From Micromonospora radicis (GTDB lineage Bacteria > Actinomycetota > Actinomycetes > Mycobacteriales > Micromonosporaceae), in the NCBI RefSeq assembly GCF_003583405.1, contig NZ_QXEC01000002.1, forward strand, positions 1-64,000: a DNA stretch of 64,000 bases, read 5' to 3'. Positions 17,287-25,821 of the stretch are shown in pieces. A model generated the notes under the pieces. The model saw only the letters and a program-made list of their open reading frames with translations, did no database searches and was not told the DNA's origin. The translations under genes were made by a program, and so were the position numbers. The stretch's first letter is position 1. Every line of letters starts with the position of its first letter.

Positions 17287-18830
17287 CCGCGAACATCGCC
17301 GCGATGCTGGCCGGCAACGCGCGACGCTTCGGCGACGCCGACGCGTTGGTCTTCGAGGGTCGTCGGTGGACCCACCGGCAACTGGACGAGGACGTCAACG
17401 CCCTGGCCGCCGGCCTGCTCGACGAGGGCGTGGGCCGTGACGGCCGGGTCGCCATCGTGGCGAACAACGTGCCGGAGTTCCTCCTGCTGTCGTTGGCGCT
17501 GGCCAAGCTCGGCGCGGTCTTCGTGCCGCTGAACTACCGGCTCGCCCCGGCGGAGCTGCGCCGGCTGCTGCGGCACGCCCGGGTCCGGGCGGTGGCGACC
17601 GTACCCGAGTTCGCCGGGCTCACCGAGTCGGCGACCAGTGGCCTGCCGCAGGTACGCCGGTTCGCCCTGGAACCGATCGGCGACGGCTGGATCGACCTGC
17701 GCGGGCTGATCGAGGCCCGGCGGGGCGCGCGGGTACCCGACGCCGAGCTGGACGACGCGGCCCTGCAACGCGTCGTCTACACCTCGGGCACCACCAGCCT
17801 GCCCAAGGGCGTGTTGCTCACCCACGGCAACGTCAACATGAACATGCACGCCCAGATCGTCGAGCTGGGGTTGCGCCCGAGCGATCGGATCCTGAACTTC
17901 GCGCCGCTCTACCACGTCGGCGGCACCGACCTGCCCGGCTACGCCGTCTGGCACGTGGGCGGCTGCATGGTCCTGCAACGGCGCTTCGACCCGCCGGCCG
18001 TGTTGCGGGCGATCGAGACCGAACGGGTCACCGGGATGGTGATGGCGGCCACCATGCTCGACATGATCCGCCGTGAGCCGGGTACGACGGCCGACCTGTC
18101 GTCGGTGCGCTGGGTGATCTACTCGCAGGTGACCTCGGCGTTGTTCGCGGTGGCCCGGGAGCTGTTCCCGAACGCCCGCCTGATCGAGGGCTACGGACTT
18201 ACCGAGACGTGTAGCGCACTCACCTATCTCGATGCCGCGCACGCGCAGACCAAACAGGGCTCGGTCGGGCTCGCGGTGCCCTGGGTCCGGGTACGGGTGG
18301 TCGACGCCGACGGCGCGGACGTGCCGGTGGGGGAGAGCGGCGAGGTGATCGCGCGGGGGCCGAAGGTGAGCCCCGGCTACCTCGACGATCCCGAGGCGAC
18401 CCGGGCGGCGTACCGCGACGGTTGGTTCCACACCGGTGACGTGGGCTGTTTCGACGACGACGGCTACCTCTACATCCGGGACCGGCTCAAGGACATGATC
18501 CGCAGCGGCGGGGAGAACATGTCCAGCGCCGAGATCGAGAACGTGCTCGCCGACCATCCGCTGGTGTTGGCCGTCTCGGTGGTGGCGGCGCCCCATCCGG
18601 TGTGGCTGGAGGTGCCGGTGGCGTTCGTGGTCGGTCGTCCGGGCCTGGCGGTCGGGTCGCTCGTCGCGCACGCCCGGCAGCGACTCGCCCGGTTCAAGGT
18701 GCCGAAGGAGATCTACCTGGTCACGGAGCTGCCGACGAACCCGTCGGGGAAGGTGCTCAAGCGCCGCCTGCGGGAGCTGCGGCCGTCCCTGCGGCCGGAC
18801 TGGGCGTACGACGAGGCGCGTCGCGGCTGA
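17283..18830 (+). CDS. Acyl-CoA synthetase (ANL superfamily), copy 2
   Basis: A 515-residue ligase with YTSGTTSLPKG as ATP loop, GYGLTETCSALTYLD in the substrate-pocket region, DGWFHTGDVG as hinge and the C-terminal NPSGKVLKRR with the catalytic Lys. It resembles medium/long-chain FadD-like ligases. The GTYLD-like ending of the pocket motif is shared with copy 1, suggesting descent from a local duplication. It is the last gene of the transporter-thiolase-ligase operon: its TGA ends one base before the convergent metallo-hydrolase stop. Confidence 0.92.
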   Translation: MTANIAAMLAGNARRFGDADALVFEGRRWTHRQLDEDVNALAAGLLDEGVGRDGRVAIVANNVPEFLLLSLALAKLGAVFVPLNYRLAPAELRRLLRHARVRAVATVPEFAGLTESATSGLPQVRRFALEPIGDGWIDLRGLIEARRGARVPDAELDDAALQRVVYTSGTTSLPKGVLLTHGNVNMNMHAQIVELGLRPSDRILNFAPLYHVGGTDLPGYAVWHVGGCMVLQRRFDPPAVLRAIETERVTGMVMAATMLDMIRREPGTTADLSSVRWVIYSQVTSALFAVARELFPNARLIEGYGLTETCSALTYLDAAHAQTKQGSVGLAVPWVRVRVVDADGADVPVGESGEVIARGPKVSPGYLDDPEATRAAYRDGWFHTGDVGCFDDDGYLYIRDRLKDMIRSGGENMSSAEIENVLADHPLVLAVSVVAAPHPVWLEVPVAFVVGRPGLAVGSLVAHARQRLARFKVPKEIYLVTELPTNPSGKVLKRRLRELRPSLRPDWAYDEARRG

Positions 18831-19805
18831 CTACCGCCGCACGGCACGCAGCAGTGCGAGGGCGTGCACGAGATGGAAGCGCCGGCTGCCCCGACCCAGC
18901 TCGGCCCAGGGCCTCGGCCACTTCATCCGCTGGGCCAGCGGCCAGGCGGTGTCGCCGTCGTCGACCAGTTCGCGGACGGCCTCGACCTCGCCCCGATGGA
19001 ACGCGGTCAGCTCGTCGACGCGGGCGGCGACCTCCCGGTAGGGGTACTGGTGGGCGGGGCAGGCGATGGTGGCCCCGAGCGCACGGATACGCGCCAGGCT
19101 GCGGAACAGGTCGGCGGCGGGGTCGTCGTCGGGACGGCTGACGATGGCGAGCTGGGTGGGGCCCTCGGCCATCATCGTGTCGCCGGTGAAGACCAGCCCT
19201 CGGGTGTCGAAGTAGACCGTGTGGCCGTAGGTGTGTCCGGGGGTGGGCACGGCGAGCAGGGTCACGTCGCCGAAGCGGAACGCGGTCTCGTCGGCCGGCG
19301 CGTGGTCCAGTCGCAGGCTCTCGGCGTGCACGGCGACCGCGACGGCGTCGGCGTACATCGCGTCGGCGACGTCGGGCGGGGCGCCGGTGAGGTCGAGCGC
19401 GGCGCGTAGCTGCTGGAGGAAGCCACCGCGTTCCCGGCGCATGGTGGCGAAGTCGTCGGCCCGGCCCATGACGATCTGGGCGCGGGAGACGGTCCGCAGG
19501 TGGTCGGCGAAGCCGACGTGGTCGGGATGGTTGTGGGTCAGGAACACGGTGGTAATCGCCTCGACCCGGTGACCGATGGACTCGACGCTGCGGTGGAACG
19601 ACTGCCAGCAACTCGGGTGGTCGTAGCCGGCGTCGACGAGGACCAGTCCGTCGGCGGTGTCGATGAGGAAGACGGTGACGTACCGCAGGGCGCTGCCGGA
19701 AAGCGGTACCGGGATGGCCCAGACACCCTCGACGACCTCGGTGTACTCCGGCACCTGCCGGGCGTGGTAGCTGGCTGCGTGGAGCTCGTGCACGGGTATG
19801 GACAT
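18831..19805 (-). CDS. Metallo-beta-lactamase fold hydrolase
   Basis: A 324-residue MBL-fold enzyme. The metal motif THNHPDH (His91, His93, Asp95, His96), a later HTYGHTV, GDTMM and AHQYPYR supply the binuclear metal ligands. Members of this branch hydrolyse thioesters, lactones or similar bonds. In this setting a thioesterase or lactonase acting on a pathway CoA ester or a Baeyer-Villiger lactone product is plausible; that is inference. Its gene is divergent from the ligase at 19875 with one operator between them, so it is probably co-regulated with the island. Its stop abuts that of the convergent ligase with no spacer. Confidence 0.87.
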   Translation of the reverse strand: MSIPVHELHAASYHARQVPEYTEVVEGVWAIPVPLSGSALRYVTVFLIDTADGLVLVDAGYDHPSCWQSFHRSVESIGHRVEAITTVFLTHNHPDHVGFADHLRTVSRAQIVMGRADDFATMRRERGGFLQQLRAALDLTGAPPDVADAMYADAVAVAVHAESLRLDHAPADETAFRFGDVTLLAVPTPGHTYGHTVYFDTRGLVFTGDTMMAEGPTQLAIVSRPDDDPAADLFRSLARIRALGATIACPAHQYPYREVAARVDELTAFHRGEVEAVRELVDDGDTAWPLAQRMKWPRPWAELGRGSRRFHLVHALALLRAVRR

Positions 19806-19837
19806 CGTCGGTCGGCTCCCCTACGGTGAGAAATCAA

Positions 19838-19857
19838 CATACCGGATGGTCGGAATT
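19838..19857 (+). promoter_or_regulatory. Putative TetR operator between MBL hydrolase and CoA ligase genes
   Basis: CATACCGGATGGTCGGAATT fits the island consensus except in the last half-site bases. It lies 17 bases from the ligase ATG at 19875 and 32 bases from the leftward ATG at 19805, so it can serve both directions. Confidence 0.7.
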
Positions 19858-19874
19858 TAACTCAAGGGAGTCCG

Positions 19875-21467
19875 ATGGGCGAGGAGCGGACCGGATTTCG
19901 GCTGTGGGCCGCCGCAGAGCCGGACCTCTGTGCGATCGTGACCGCCGACGACCGGCGGATCTCCTACGGCGAACTGTTCGCCGAGGTGAACCGGCTCTCG
20001 CACGGCCTGCGTACCCGGGCCGGACTCGAGGCCGGCGACACGGTTGCGGCGGTGATGACGAACAGCGCCGGCATGGTCGCGCTGTACCTCGCCGCGATGC
20101 AGTCGGGGCTGTACCTGGTGACCCTCAACTACCACCTCACCGAGCACGAGATCGGCTACATCCTGGGCGACAGCGGCGCCAGGGCGGTGGTCGCCTCGGC
20201 CCGGGTCGAGGCGACCGTGCTCGCTGCGGCCGAGGCGGCTCCCGGCATCCAGGTCTACGTCGACGGCGGGTCCAGCGCCGGCGGTGCCCGGCCGCTGTCC
20301 GCGCTGACCGAGGGCATGCCCGACGAGAGCCCGCAGCAGACGCCGGCCGGCTCGTTGATGATGTACACCTCGGGCACCACCGGCCGCCCGAAGGGCGTCA
20401 AACGACCGTTGAGCGGCGTTGACGCCGACGCGGGCGCGCTGACCTACGTCTGGTTGTTCCAGGAGTTCGGGATGACGCGGGCGGCCTTCGCCTCCTGGCT
20501 CGTCGCCGCACCGATGTACCACTCCGCGAACATCACCCCGGCGATGGGCGCGCTGCACGCCGGCGGCACGATGGTGCTGATGGACGGCTGGACGCCGGAA
20601 GGCTTCCTGCGCCGCGTCCAGGAGCAGCGGGTCACCGGTACGAGCATGGTGCCCACGCACTTCTACCGGCTGCTGCAACTACCCCACGAGGTGCGGGCGG
20701 GCTACGACGTCTCGTCGCTGCGTTACGTGCTGCACGGCGCCGCGCCCTGCCCGCGCGAGATCAAGCAGCGGATCCTGGACTGGTTCGGCCCGGTGGTCTA
20801 CGAGTACTACGGCTCCACCGAGGTCGGCACGACGATCGCCCGGCCGCACGAGTGGCTCGCCCACCCGGGCACGGTCGGTCGGCCGGCCTCGATCTCGACC
20901 CTGCGCATCCTCGACGAGCAGGGCGACGAGGTGCCGGTGGGGCAGACCGGCATCGTCTACATGCGGCAGGGCAACGACCGGGTCGAGTACCACAACGACC
21001 CGACCAAGACCGAGGGCGCCCGCCGGGACGGGCTGCTGACCGTCTGGGACGTCGGCCATGTCGACGCCGACGGTTTCCTCTACATCACCGGTCGGGCGTC
21101 CGAGCTGATCCTGGTCGGCGGGGTCAACGTCTACCCGGCCGAGATCGAGGCGGCGCTGCTGGAGCACGAGTGGGTCGCGGACGTCGGTGTCATCGGCGTA
21201 CCCGATGCCGAGTTCGGCGAGGTGCCACAGGCGCACGTCGTCCTGCGTACCGGCGCGCCCGAGGCCGGTCCGGCGGTCGCCGGGATCCGCCGCTACCTCG
21301 CCGACCGGCTGGCCAGGCCGAAGCAGCCGGTGACCTACGTGGTCCGCGACGGGCTGCCCCGGGATCCCAACGGCAAGCTCTACAAGGCGCGGCTGCGCCA
21401 GCCCGCGCCGGTGCCCGCCGTGCCCGACCGGCCCGAACAGGAGGGGGAGCGGAATGGACTTCGCTGA
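19875..21467 (+). CDS. Acyl-CoA synthetase (FadD-like), copy 3
   Basis: A 530-residue adenylate-forming ligase. ATP loop YTSGTTGRPKG, pocket motif EYYGSTEVGTT, hinge GLLTVWDVGHVDADGFLYITGR and catalytic Lys in DPNGKLYKARL. The sequence resembles actinobacterial ligases found in steroid and terpenoid degradation (FadD19/FadD17-like), though this cannot be settled by eye. It leads an operon with an acyl-CoA dehydrogenase pair: its 3' end overlaps the first dehydrogenase by 14 bases. Confidence 0.92.
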   Translation: MGEERTGFRLWAAAEPDLCAIVTADDRRISYGELFAEVNRLSHGLRTRAGLEAGDTVAAVMTNSAGMVALYLAAMQSGLYLVTLNYHLTEHEIGYILGDSGARAVVASARVEATVLAAAEAAPGIQVYVDGGSSAGGARPLSALTEGMPDESPQQTPAGSLMMYTSGTTGRPKGVKRPLSGVDADAGALTYVWLFQEFGMTRAAFASWLVAAPMYHSANITPAMGALHAGGTMVLMDGWTPEGFLRRVQEQRVTGTSMVPTHFYRLLQLPHEVRAGYDVSSLRYVLHGAAPCPREIKQRILDWFGPVVYEYYGSTEVGTTIARPHEWLAHPGTVGRPASISTLRILDEQGDEVPVGQTGIVYMRQGNDRVEYHNDPTKTEGARRDGLLTVWDVGHVDADGFLYITGRASELILVGGVNVYPAEIEAALLEHEWVADVGVIGVPDAEFGEVPQAHVVLRTGAPEAGPAVAGIRRYLADRLARPKQPVTYVVRDGLPRDPNGKLYKARLRQPAPVPAVPDRPEQEGERNGLR

Positions 21468-22605
21468 CAGCGACGTCGACCTGGCGTTCCGGCGTACGGT
21501 CGGTGGCTGGCTCGACGAGGCGTTGCGTGACGTGCCCGACCAGGAGGAACTCTCGCAGGACGAACGCGAGCACTGGTCCCGGGTGTGGCAGGACCGGCTC
21601 TGCGCCGGTGGCTGGGCCGGCCTGTCCTGGCCGGTCGAGCACGGTGGCCGGGGGCTGGACGCCCTGGCGCAGGCCGTCTTCAACGAGGAGGCCGCGGTAC
21701 GCGGTGCGCCGTACCCACTGAACGGGGTCGGCATGATGCTGGCCGGGCCGACGATCATCGCGCACGGCACCGACGAGCAGCAGGCCCGGCACCTGCCCGG
21801 GATCCTGCACGGCGAGGAGTACTGGTGCCAGGGCTTCAGCGAGCCGGGCTCCGGCTCCGACCTGGCCAGCCTGCGGACGACCGCGACCCGGGTGGACGGC
21901 GGATGGCGGATCAACGGTGCCAAGATCTGGACGTCCAACGCGCACAACGCCTCCCGTTGTCTGCTGCTGGCCCGCACCGACGCCGAGGCGCCGAAGCACC
22001 GGGGCATCACCTACTTCCTGGCGCCGATGGACGGGTTCACCATCCGGCCGCTGGAGATGATCAACGGGGACACGGAGTTCAACGAGATGTTCCTCGACGA
22101 CGTCTTCGTCTCCGACGACGACGTGCTGGGCGGGGTCGGCAACGGCTGGCGGGTGGCGCTGACCACGCTCGCCTTCGAGCGCGGCAGCATGGCGTTGAAC
22201 CTGTGGGTGTGGGCCCGCCAGGCGGTGGACCGGGTCGTCGACCTCGCCGTCGAGCGGGGGGTGGCCGACGACAGCGCGTTCGTCGACGCCGTGGGTGCGT
22301 TGCAGTGTGACGCCGAGGCGGTGCGGATCGGGTCGATGCGGATGGTCGGCGAGACCCGCGCCGGTGGCGTGCCGGGGCCGGAGACCTCGGCGCTGAAGAG
22401 CCTGTGGGCCGGGGTGGTGCAGAACGCCAACCGCCTCGCCGTGCAACTGGACGAGGCCGGCGGGGTGCTGCTCGACGGCGACGGCGCGGCTGCCCGGATG
22501 CGCCGCTACCTGCGTGCCCGCGCCCACACCATCGAGGGCGGCACGGAGGAAGTGCAGAAGTCGATTCTGGCGGAGCGGGTACTCGACCTGCCCCGGTCAC
22601 GCTGA
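21454..22605 (+). CDS. Acyl-CoA dehydrogenase, alpha-like subunit of a pair
   Basis: A 383-residue flavoenzyme with the family blocks QGFSEPGSGSDLASLRTTA and KIWTSNAHNA. The C-terminal HTIEGGTEEVQ keeps a Glu at the position of the usual catalytic base. The next gene is a shorter dehydrogenase-like protein that lacks this region, so the two probably form an alpha2-beta2 heterotetramer like the ChsE/FadE pairs that act on bulky or cyclic acyl-CoAs. Good ribosome site (AGGAGGGGGA) and a 14-base overlap with the ligase upstream. Confidence 0.9.
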   Translation: MDFADSDVDLAFRRTVGGWLDEALRDVPDQEELSQDEREHWSRVWQDRLCAGGWAGLSWPVEHGGRGLDALAQAVFNEEAAVRGAPYPLNGVGMMLAGPTIIAHGTDEQQARHLPGILHGEEYWCQGFSEPGSGSDLASLRTTATRVDGGWRINGAKIWTSNAHNASRCLLLARTDAEAPKHRGITYFLAPMDGFTIRPLEMINGDTEFNEMFLDDVFVSDDDVLGGVGNGWRVALTTLAFERGSMALNLWVWARQAVDRVVDLAVERGVADDSAFVDAVGALQCDAEAVRIGSMRMVGETRAGGVPGPETSALKSLWAGVVQNANRLAVQLDEAGGVLLDGDGAAARMRRYLRARAHTIEGGTEEVQKSILAERVLDLPRSR

Positions 22606-22618
22606 GCGGAGGGGTCGC

Positions 22619-23653
22619 GTGCGCGCAACGTTCACCCAGGAACAGCAGGAGATCGCCGAGGCCGTCGGGTCGCTGGCGGAGTCGGGGAAGGGCACCGCGC
22701 GGGCCGCGCTGTCGGGCCCGTGGCAGGCGCCCGCTGGTGATGCCGCCCTGCTGCGCGACTTCGGGCTGCTCGGGGTGCCCGAGGCGGTCGGTGGGATCGG
22801 GTCGAGCCTGATCGACCTGCTGGTGGCCGTCGAGGCACTCGGCGAGCACCTCGTCGCGAGCCGCTTCCCGGCGCACGCGGCAGCCGTCCAACTGATGTGC
22901 GGCGACCGGGCACGCAGCGTCCCGCTGCCCGCGGACGTGCTGGACGGGCGTCGGGTGCTGACGGCGGCGGTCGACGCGCCAGGTGCCGCCGGCTGGGCGG
23001 ACCGGGTACCGGTCGATCCGTTGGTGCGGACCCTGGTGCCGTACGCGACGCAGGCGGACGCGGTGGTCGCCCTCGGGCCCGCCGGTGTCTGGCTCGCCGA
23101 TCCGATCGGCGTCACGGCACGGGAGTCCGTCGACCCGTCGGTGCCGCTGTCGGACGTGGCCCTGTCCGCTGCCGAGCAGGTGACCCAGCCCGGTGCCGGT
23201 GTCCACCGGGCCGCGCTCGTGGTGGCCGCGGAGTTGTGCGGTGTCGCCCAGGGTGCCGTCGAGCTGGCCGCCGAGCAGGCCCGGACCCGGCGGCAGTTCG
23301 GCCGGGTGATCGGCTCGTTCCAGGGCGTCGCCTTCCCGCTCGCCGAGGCGGCGACGGCCCGGAAGGCGGCCTGGGACCTGACCCTGTACGCCGCGTGGGC
23401 GGTGGACAACGCCCGTCCCGACGCGGAGATCCAGGTGCATGCGGCCAAGGCCGCCGCCGGCCGGGCGGCGATCTTCGCCGCCGAGCGGTGCATCCAGGTG
23501 CACGGCGGGATGGGCATCACCATGGAGGCCGACCCGCACCTGTTCCTGCGTCGGGCGTTCGTCCTCGACGCCCGGTTCGGGCGCGGGTCGTGGCACCGGC
23601 GTCGGGTCGGCGCGTTGCGGATCGCCGCCCGCCGCCCGACCGCACCGCGTTGA
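22619..23653 (+). CDS. Acyl-CoA dehydrogenase-like protein, beta-like subunit of a pair
   Basis: A 344-residue acyl-CoA dehydrogenase homologue, shorter than the norm of about 380. It has the flavin-domain block RTRRQFGRVIGSFQGVAFPLAEA and IQVHGGMGITMEADPHLFLRRA, but no C-terminal IEGGT/YEGT segment, so the usual catalytic Glu is missing. This is the pattern of the non-catalytic or FAD-completing partner in heteromeric FadE enzymes. The GTG at 22619 follows GCGGAGGGG and lies 13 bases after the alpha-like gene; an in-frame ATG at 22514 would overlap that gene heavily and add an unrelated leader. Confidence 0.87.
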   Translation: MRATFTQEQQEIAEAVGSLAESGKGTARAALSGPWQAPAGDAALLRDFGLLGVPEAVGGIGSSLIDLLVAVEALGEHLVASRFPAHAAAVQLMCGDRARSVPLPADVLDGRRVLTAAVDAPGAAGWADRVPVDPLVRTLVPYATQADAVVALGPAGVWLADPIGVTARESVDPSVPLSDVALSAAEQVTQPGAGVHRAALVVAAELCGVAQGAVELAAEQARTRRQFGRVIGSFQGVAFPLAEAATARKAAWDLTLYAAWAVDNARPDAEIQVHAAKAAAGRAAIFAAERCIQVHGGMGITMEADPHLFLRRAFVLDARFGRGSWHRRRVGALRIAARRPTAPR

Positions 23654-23691
23654 CCTGCGAAACCCTTGCAGTCCAGGTAACACGCCAGTAA

Positions 23692-23711
23692 CATACCGGC
23701 TGGTCGGAATA
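23692..23711 (+). promoter_or_regulatory. Putative TetR operator upstream of the luciferase-like operon
   Basis: CATACCGGCTGGTCGGAATA lies 14 bases before the GTG at 23726. It shares its first 17 bases, apart from one, with the site at 19838 and gives the long LLM operon its own promoter control. Confidence 0.7.
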
Positions 23712-23725
23712 AACGAGGTGACGCT

Positions 23726-24817
23726 GTGAAGTTCGGAATCATGAACCTGTTCCCGGTGAGCGAGGGCTCATCGGACCACCAGGTGCTGCGCGAGACGCTC
23801 GACGAGATCCAGTTGGCCGACGAGCTCGGATTCGACTCGATCTGGCTGGCCGAGCACCACTTCTCGAAGTACGGCATCCTCGGCAGCCCGTTGAACTTCG
23901 GCATGGCGGTCGCCGAACGGACCAGACGGATCACCATCGGCACCGCCGTGCTCGTGTTGCCGCTGCACCACCCGCTGCGCCTGGCCGAGGACATCGCCGC
24001 ACTCGACGTGCTCAGCGGCGGCCGGGTCTCGATCGGCGTCGGCCGGGGTTACCAGCCCGCCGAGTTCGCCGGCTTCGGCATCCCGCTGGCCGAGTCGAAG
24101 CAGCGCTACCAGGAGACGCTGGAAGTGCTGCGGCTGGCGTTGTCGCAGGAGAACTTCTCCTACCACGGCGAGATCTTCCACTACGACAACGTGACCACCT
24201 ACCCACGGCCGTTCACCCCCGGCGGTCCGGCGATCCTCCAGGGCACCGTCTCCCCGGACAGCTTCCGGGACCGCGGTGCCGTCGGCGAAGCCATCATCAC
24301 CTCGCCGAACTTCACCCCGCTGGGGGTGATGCAGCGCAACTTCGCCCTCTACCGGCAGAGCATGCAGGCGAACGGGTACGACATCGCCGACTACGAGTTG
24401 CCGTTCATGCAGCAGGTCTGGTGCGGCGACAGCCCGGAAGGTCTGCGGGCCGCCGCCCAGGCCGCGCTCAACTACTACAAGTCCGTCGGCAAGGTCATCC
24501 CGGGTTCCGAGGAGGCGATCGAGAAGGAACGGGCCTACTACGCGGCGGTGGCGAAGAACATCGAGCTACTGACGCTCGAACAGACCCTCACCCACGGCGG
24601 CAACTTCGGCTCGGCGCAGCGGGTCATCGAGACCATCGAGATGCTGCGCGAGCAACTGGGCATCAACCACTACATCGGCTGGCTGCGGATCCCGTCGCTG
24701 GACCGGGGCACCGCGCTGAGGGCGATGGAGGAGTTCGCCACGAAGGTGATCCCACACTTCCGCGCCGCCGACCGGGCCGCCGCCGACAGCCAGGTGACCG
24801 AGGCGGTCGTCGGGTGA
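23726..24817 (+). CDS. LLM-class flavin-dependent oxidoreductase, copy 1
   Basis: A 363-residue luciferase-like (beta/alpha)8 protein. MKFGIMNLFPV, ELGFDSIWLAEHHFSKYG, LPLHHPLRLAEDIAALDVLSGGRVSIGVGRGYQ are standard LLM blocks. Members are either FMNH2-dependent monooxygenases fed by a separate reductase or F420-dependent dehydrogenases. Both supplies exist in this island (flavin reductase at 4518, F420 reductase at 30704), so the cofactor is open. The GTG start follows GAGGTGA. It opens an operon of nine genes extending to 32149. Confidence 0.9.
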   Translation: MKFGIMNLFPVSEGSSDHQVLRETLDEIQLADELGFDSIWLAEHHFSKYGILGSPLNFGMAVAERTRRITIGTAVLVLPLHHPLRLAEDIAALDVLSGGRVSIGVGRGYQPAEFAGFGIPLAESKQRYQETLEVLRLALSQENFSYHGEIFHYDNVTTYPRPFTPGGPAILQGTVSPDSFRDRGAVGEAIITSPNFTPLGVMQRNFALYRQSMQANGYDIADYELPFMQQVWCGDSPEGLRAAAQAALNYYKSVGKVIPGSEEAIEKERAYYAAVAKNIELLTLEQTLTHGGNFGSAQRVIETIEMLREQLGINHYIGWLRIPSLDRGTALRAMEEFATKVIPHFRAADRAAADSQVTEAVVG

Positions 24818-25821
24818 AGATCAGCTGCTTCCTCAGCGCACAGTTCGACCCGTCGGCCTCCGCCACGGCGGGCATCGACGACGTACTGGCCCAGGCAGCC
24901 GCTGCGGAGGCGGCCGGCTTCCACGCCGTCTACCTCGGACACCACTACCTGGCCCGGTCGGCGTTCGTGCAGCCGATCCCGCTGGCCGGCCACCTCGCGC
25001 ACGCCACCAGCCGGATCCGCATCGGCTTCGGCGTCCTGCTGGCACCCTTGCTGAACCCGATCGCGCTCGCCGAGGACCTCGCCTCGCTCGACGTACTCAG
25101 TCGGGGACGGCTGACCGTGGGCCTCGGCGCCGGGTACCGCAAGCGCGAGACCACGGCCTTCGGGGTCGCCTGGGACGACCGGTTGCGCCGGCTCCGCGAG
25201 TACGTGCCGACCCTGCGCGCCCTGTGGCGGGGCGAGACGCTCGACGCCTCCGGCAGTTGGGGCGAGGTGAGCGGTGCCGCGCTGGCACTGCGCCCGGTGC
25301 AGCCCGGCGGCCCGCCGCTCTGGATCGGCGCCTTCGCCGAACCGGCGATCCGTCGTGCCGCGCGTCTGGACGCTCCCTGGCTGATCGGCCCCAAGGGCAA
25401 CGACGCCGAACTCGCCCGGCTGCTCGGGGTGTACCGCGGCGAACTGGCCGCGCGCGGGTTCAGCCTGACGCGGGAGTACCCGATGAGTCGTGAGGCGTTC
25501 GTCGGCGACAGCTACCCCGCGGCCGTCGCCGGTGTCCGTCCGCACCTGCGCCGCCAGTACGCCGGATACAAGTCCTGGGACGACGCCCAGGCGCTGGACC
25601 TGGACCGGTACCTGGCCGAGGACTGCCTGGTCGGGTCGGCGGACGAGATCGTCGACAAGCTGCGCCGGTGGGAGAGCGACCTCGGCATCACCGAGGTCTC
25701 GCTGCGACACCAGTTCGTCGGCGCCGGCCAGGAGGAGGCGATGGAGCAGCTCGCCCGCTTCGGCGCCGAGATCCTTCCCCGGGTCGGCACGCCGGTCGTG
25801 ACCGGGGAGGCGACCCCGTGA
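24814..25821 (+). CDS. LLM-class flavin-dependent oxidoreductase, copy 2
   Basis: A 335-residue luciferase-like protein beginning KISCFLSAQFDPSAS, with AGFHAVYLGHHYLARSAF, LLNPIALAEDLASLDVLSRGRLTVGLGAGYR and GPPLWIGAFAEPAIRRAARL. It is more diverged from the other three LLM proteins in the operon than copies 3 and 4 are from each other. The GTG at 24814 overlaps the previous stop (GTGA), and its own stop overlaps the next gene's GTG in the same way, tying it to a CoA ligase. The substrate may therefore be a CoA ester or the free acid about to be activated; this is inferred. Confidence 0.88.
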   Translation: MKISCFLSAQFDPSASATAGIDDVLAQAAAAEAAGFHAVYLGHHYLARSAFVQPIPLAGHLAHATSRIRIGFGVLLAPLLNPIALAEDLASLDVLSRGRLTVGLGAGYRKRETTAFGVAWDDRLRRLREYVPTLRALWRGETLDASGSWGEVSGAALALRPVQPGGPPLWIGAFAEPAIRRAARLDAPWLIGPKGNDAELARLLGVYRGELAARGFSLTREYPMSREAFVGDSYPAAVAGVRPHLRRQYAGYKSWDDAQALDLDRYLAEDCLVGSADEIVDKLRRWESDLGITEVSLRHQFVGAGQEEAMEQLARFGAEILPRVGTPVVTGEATP

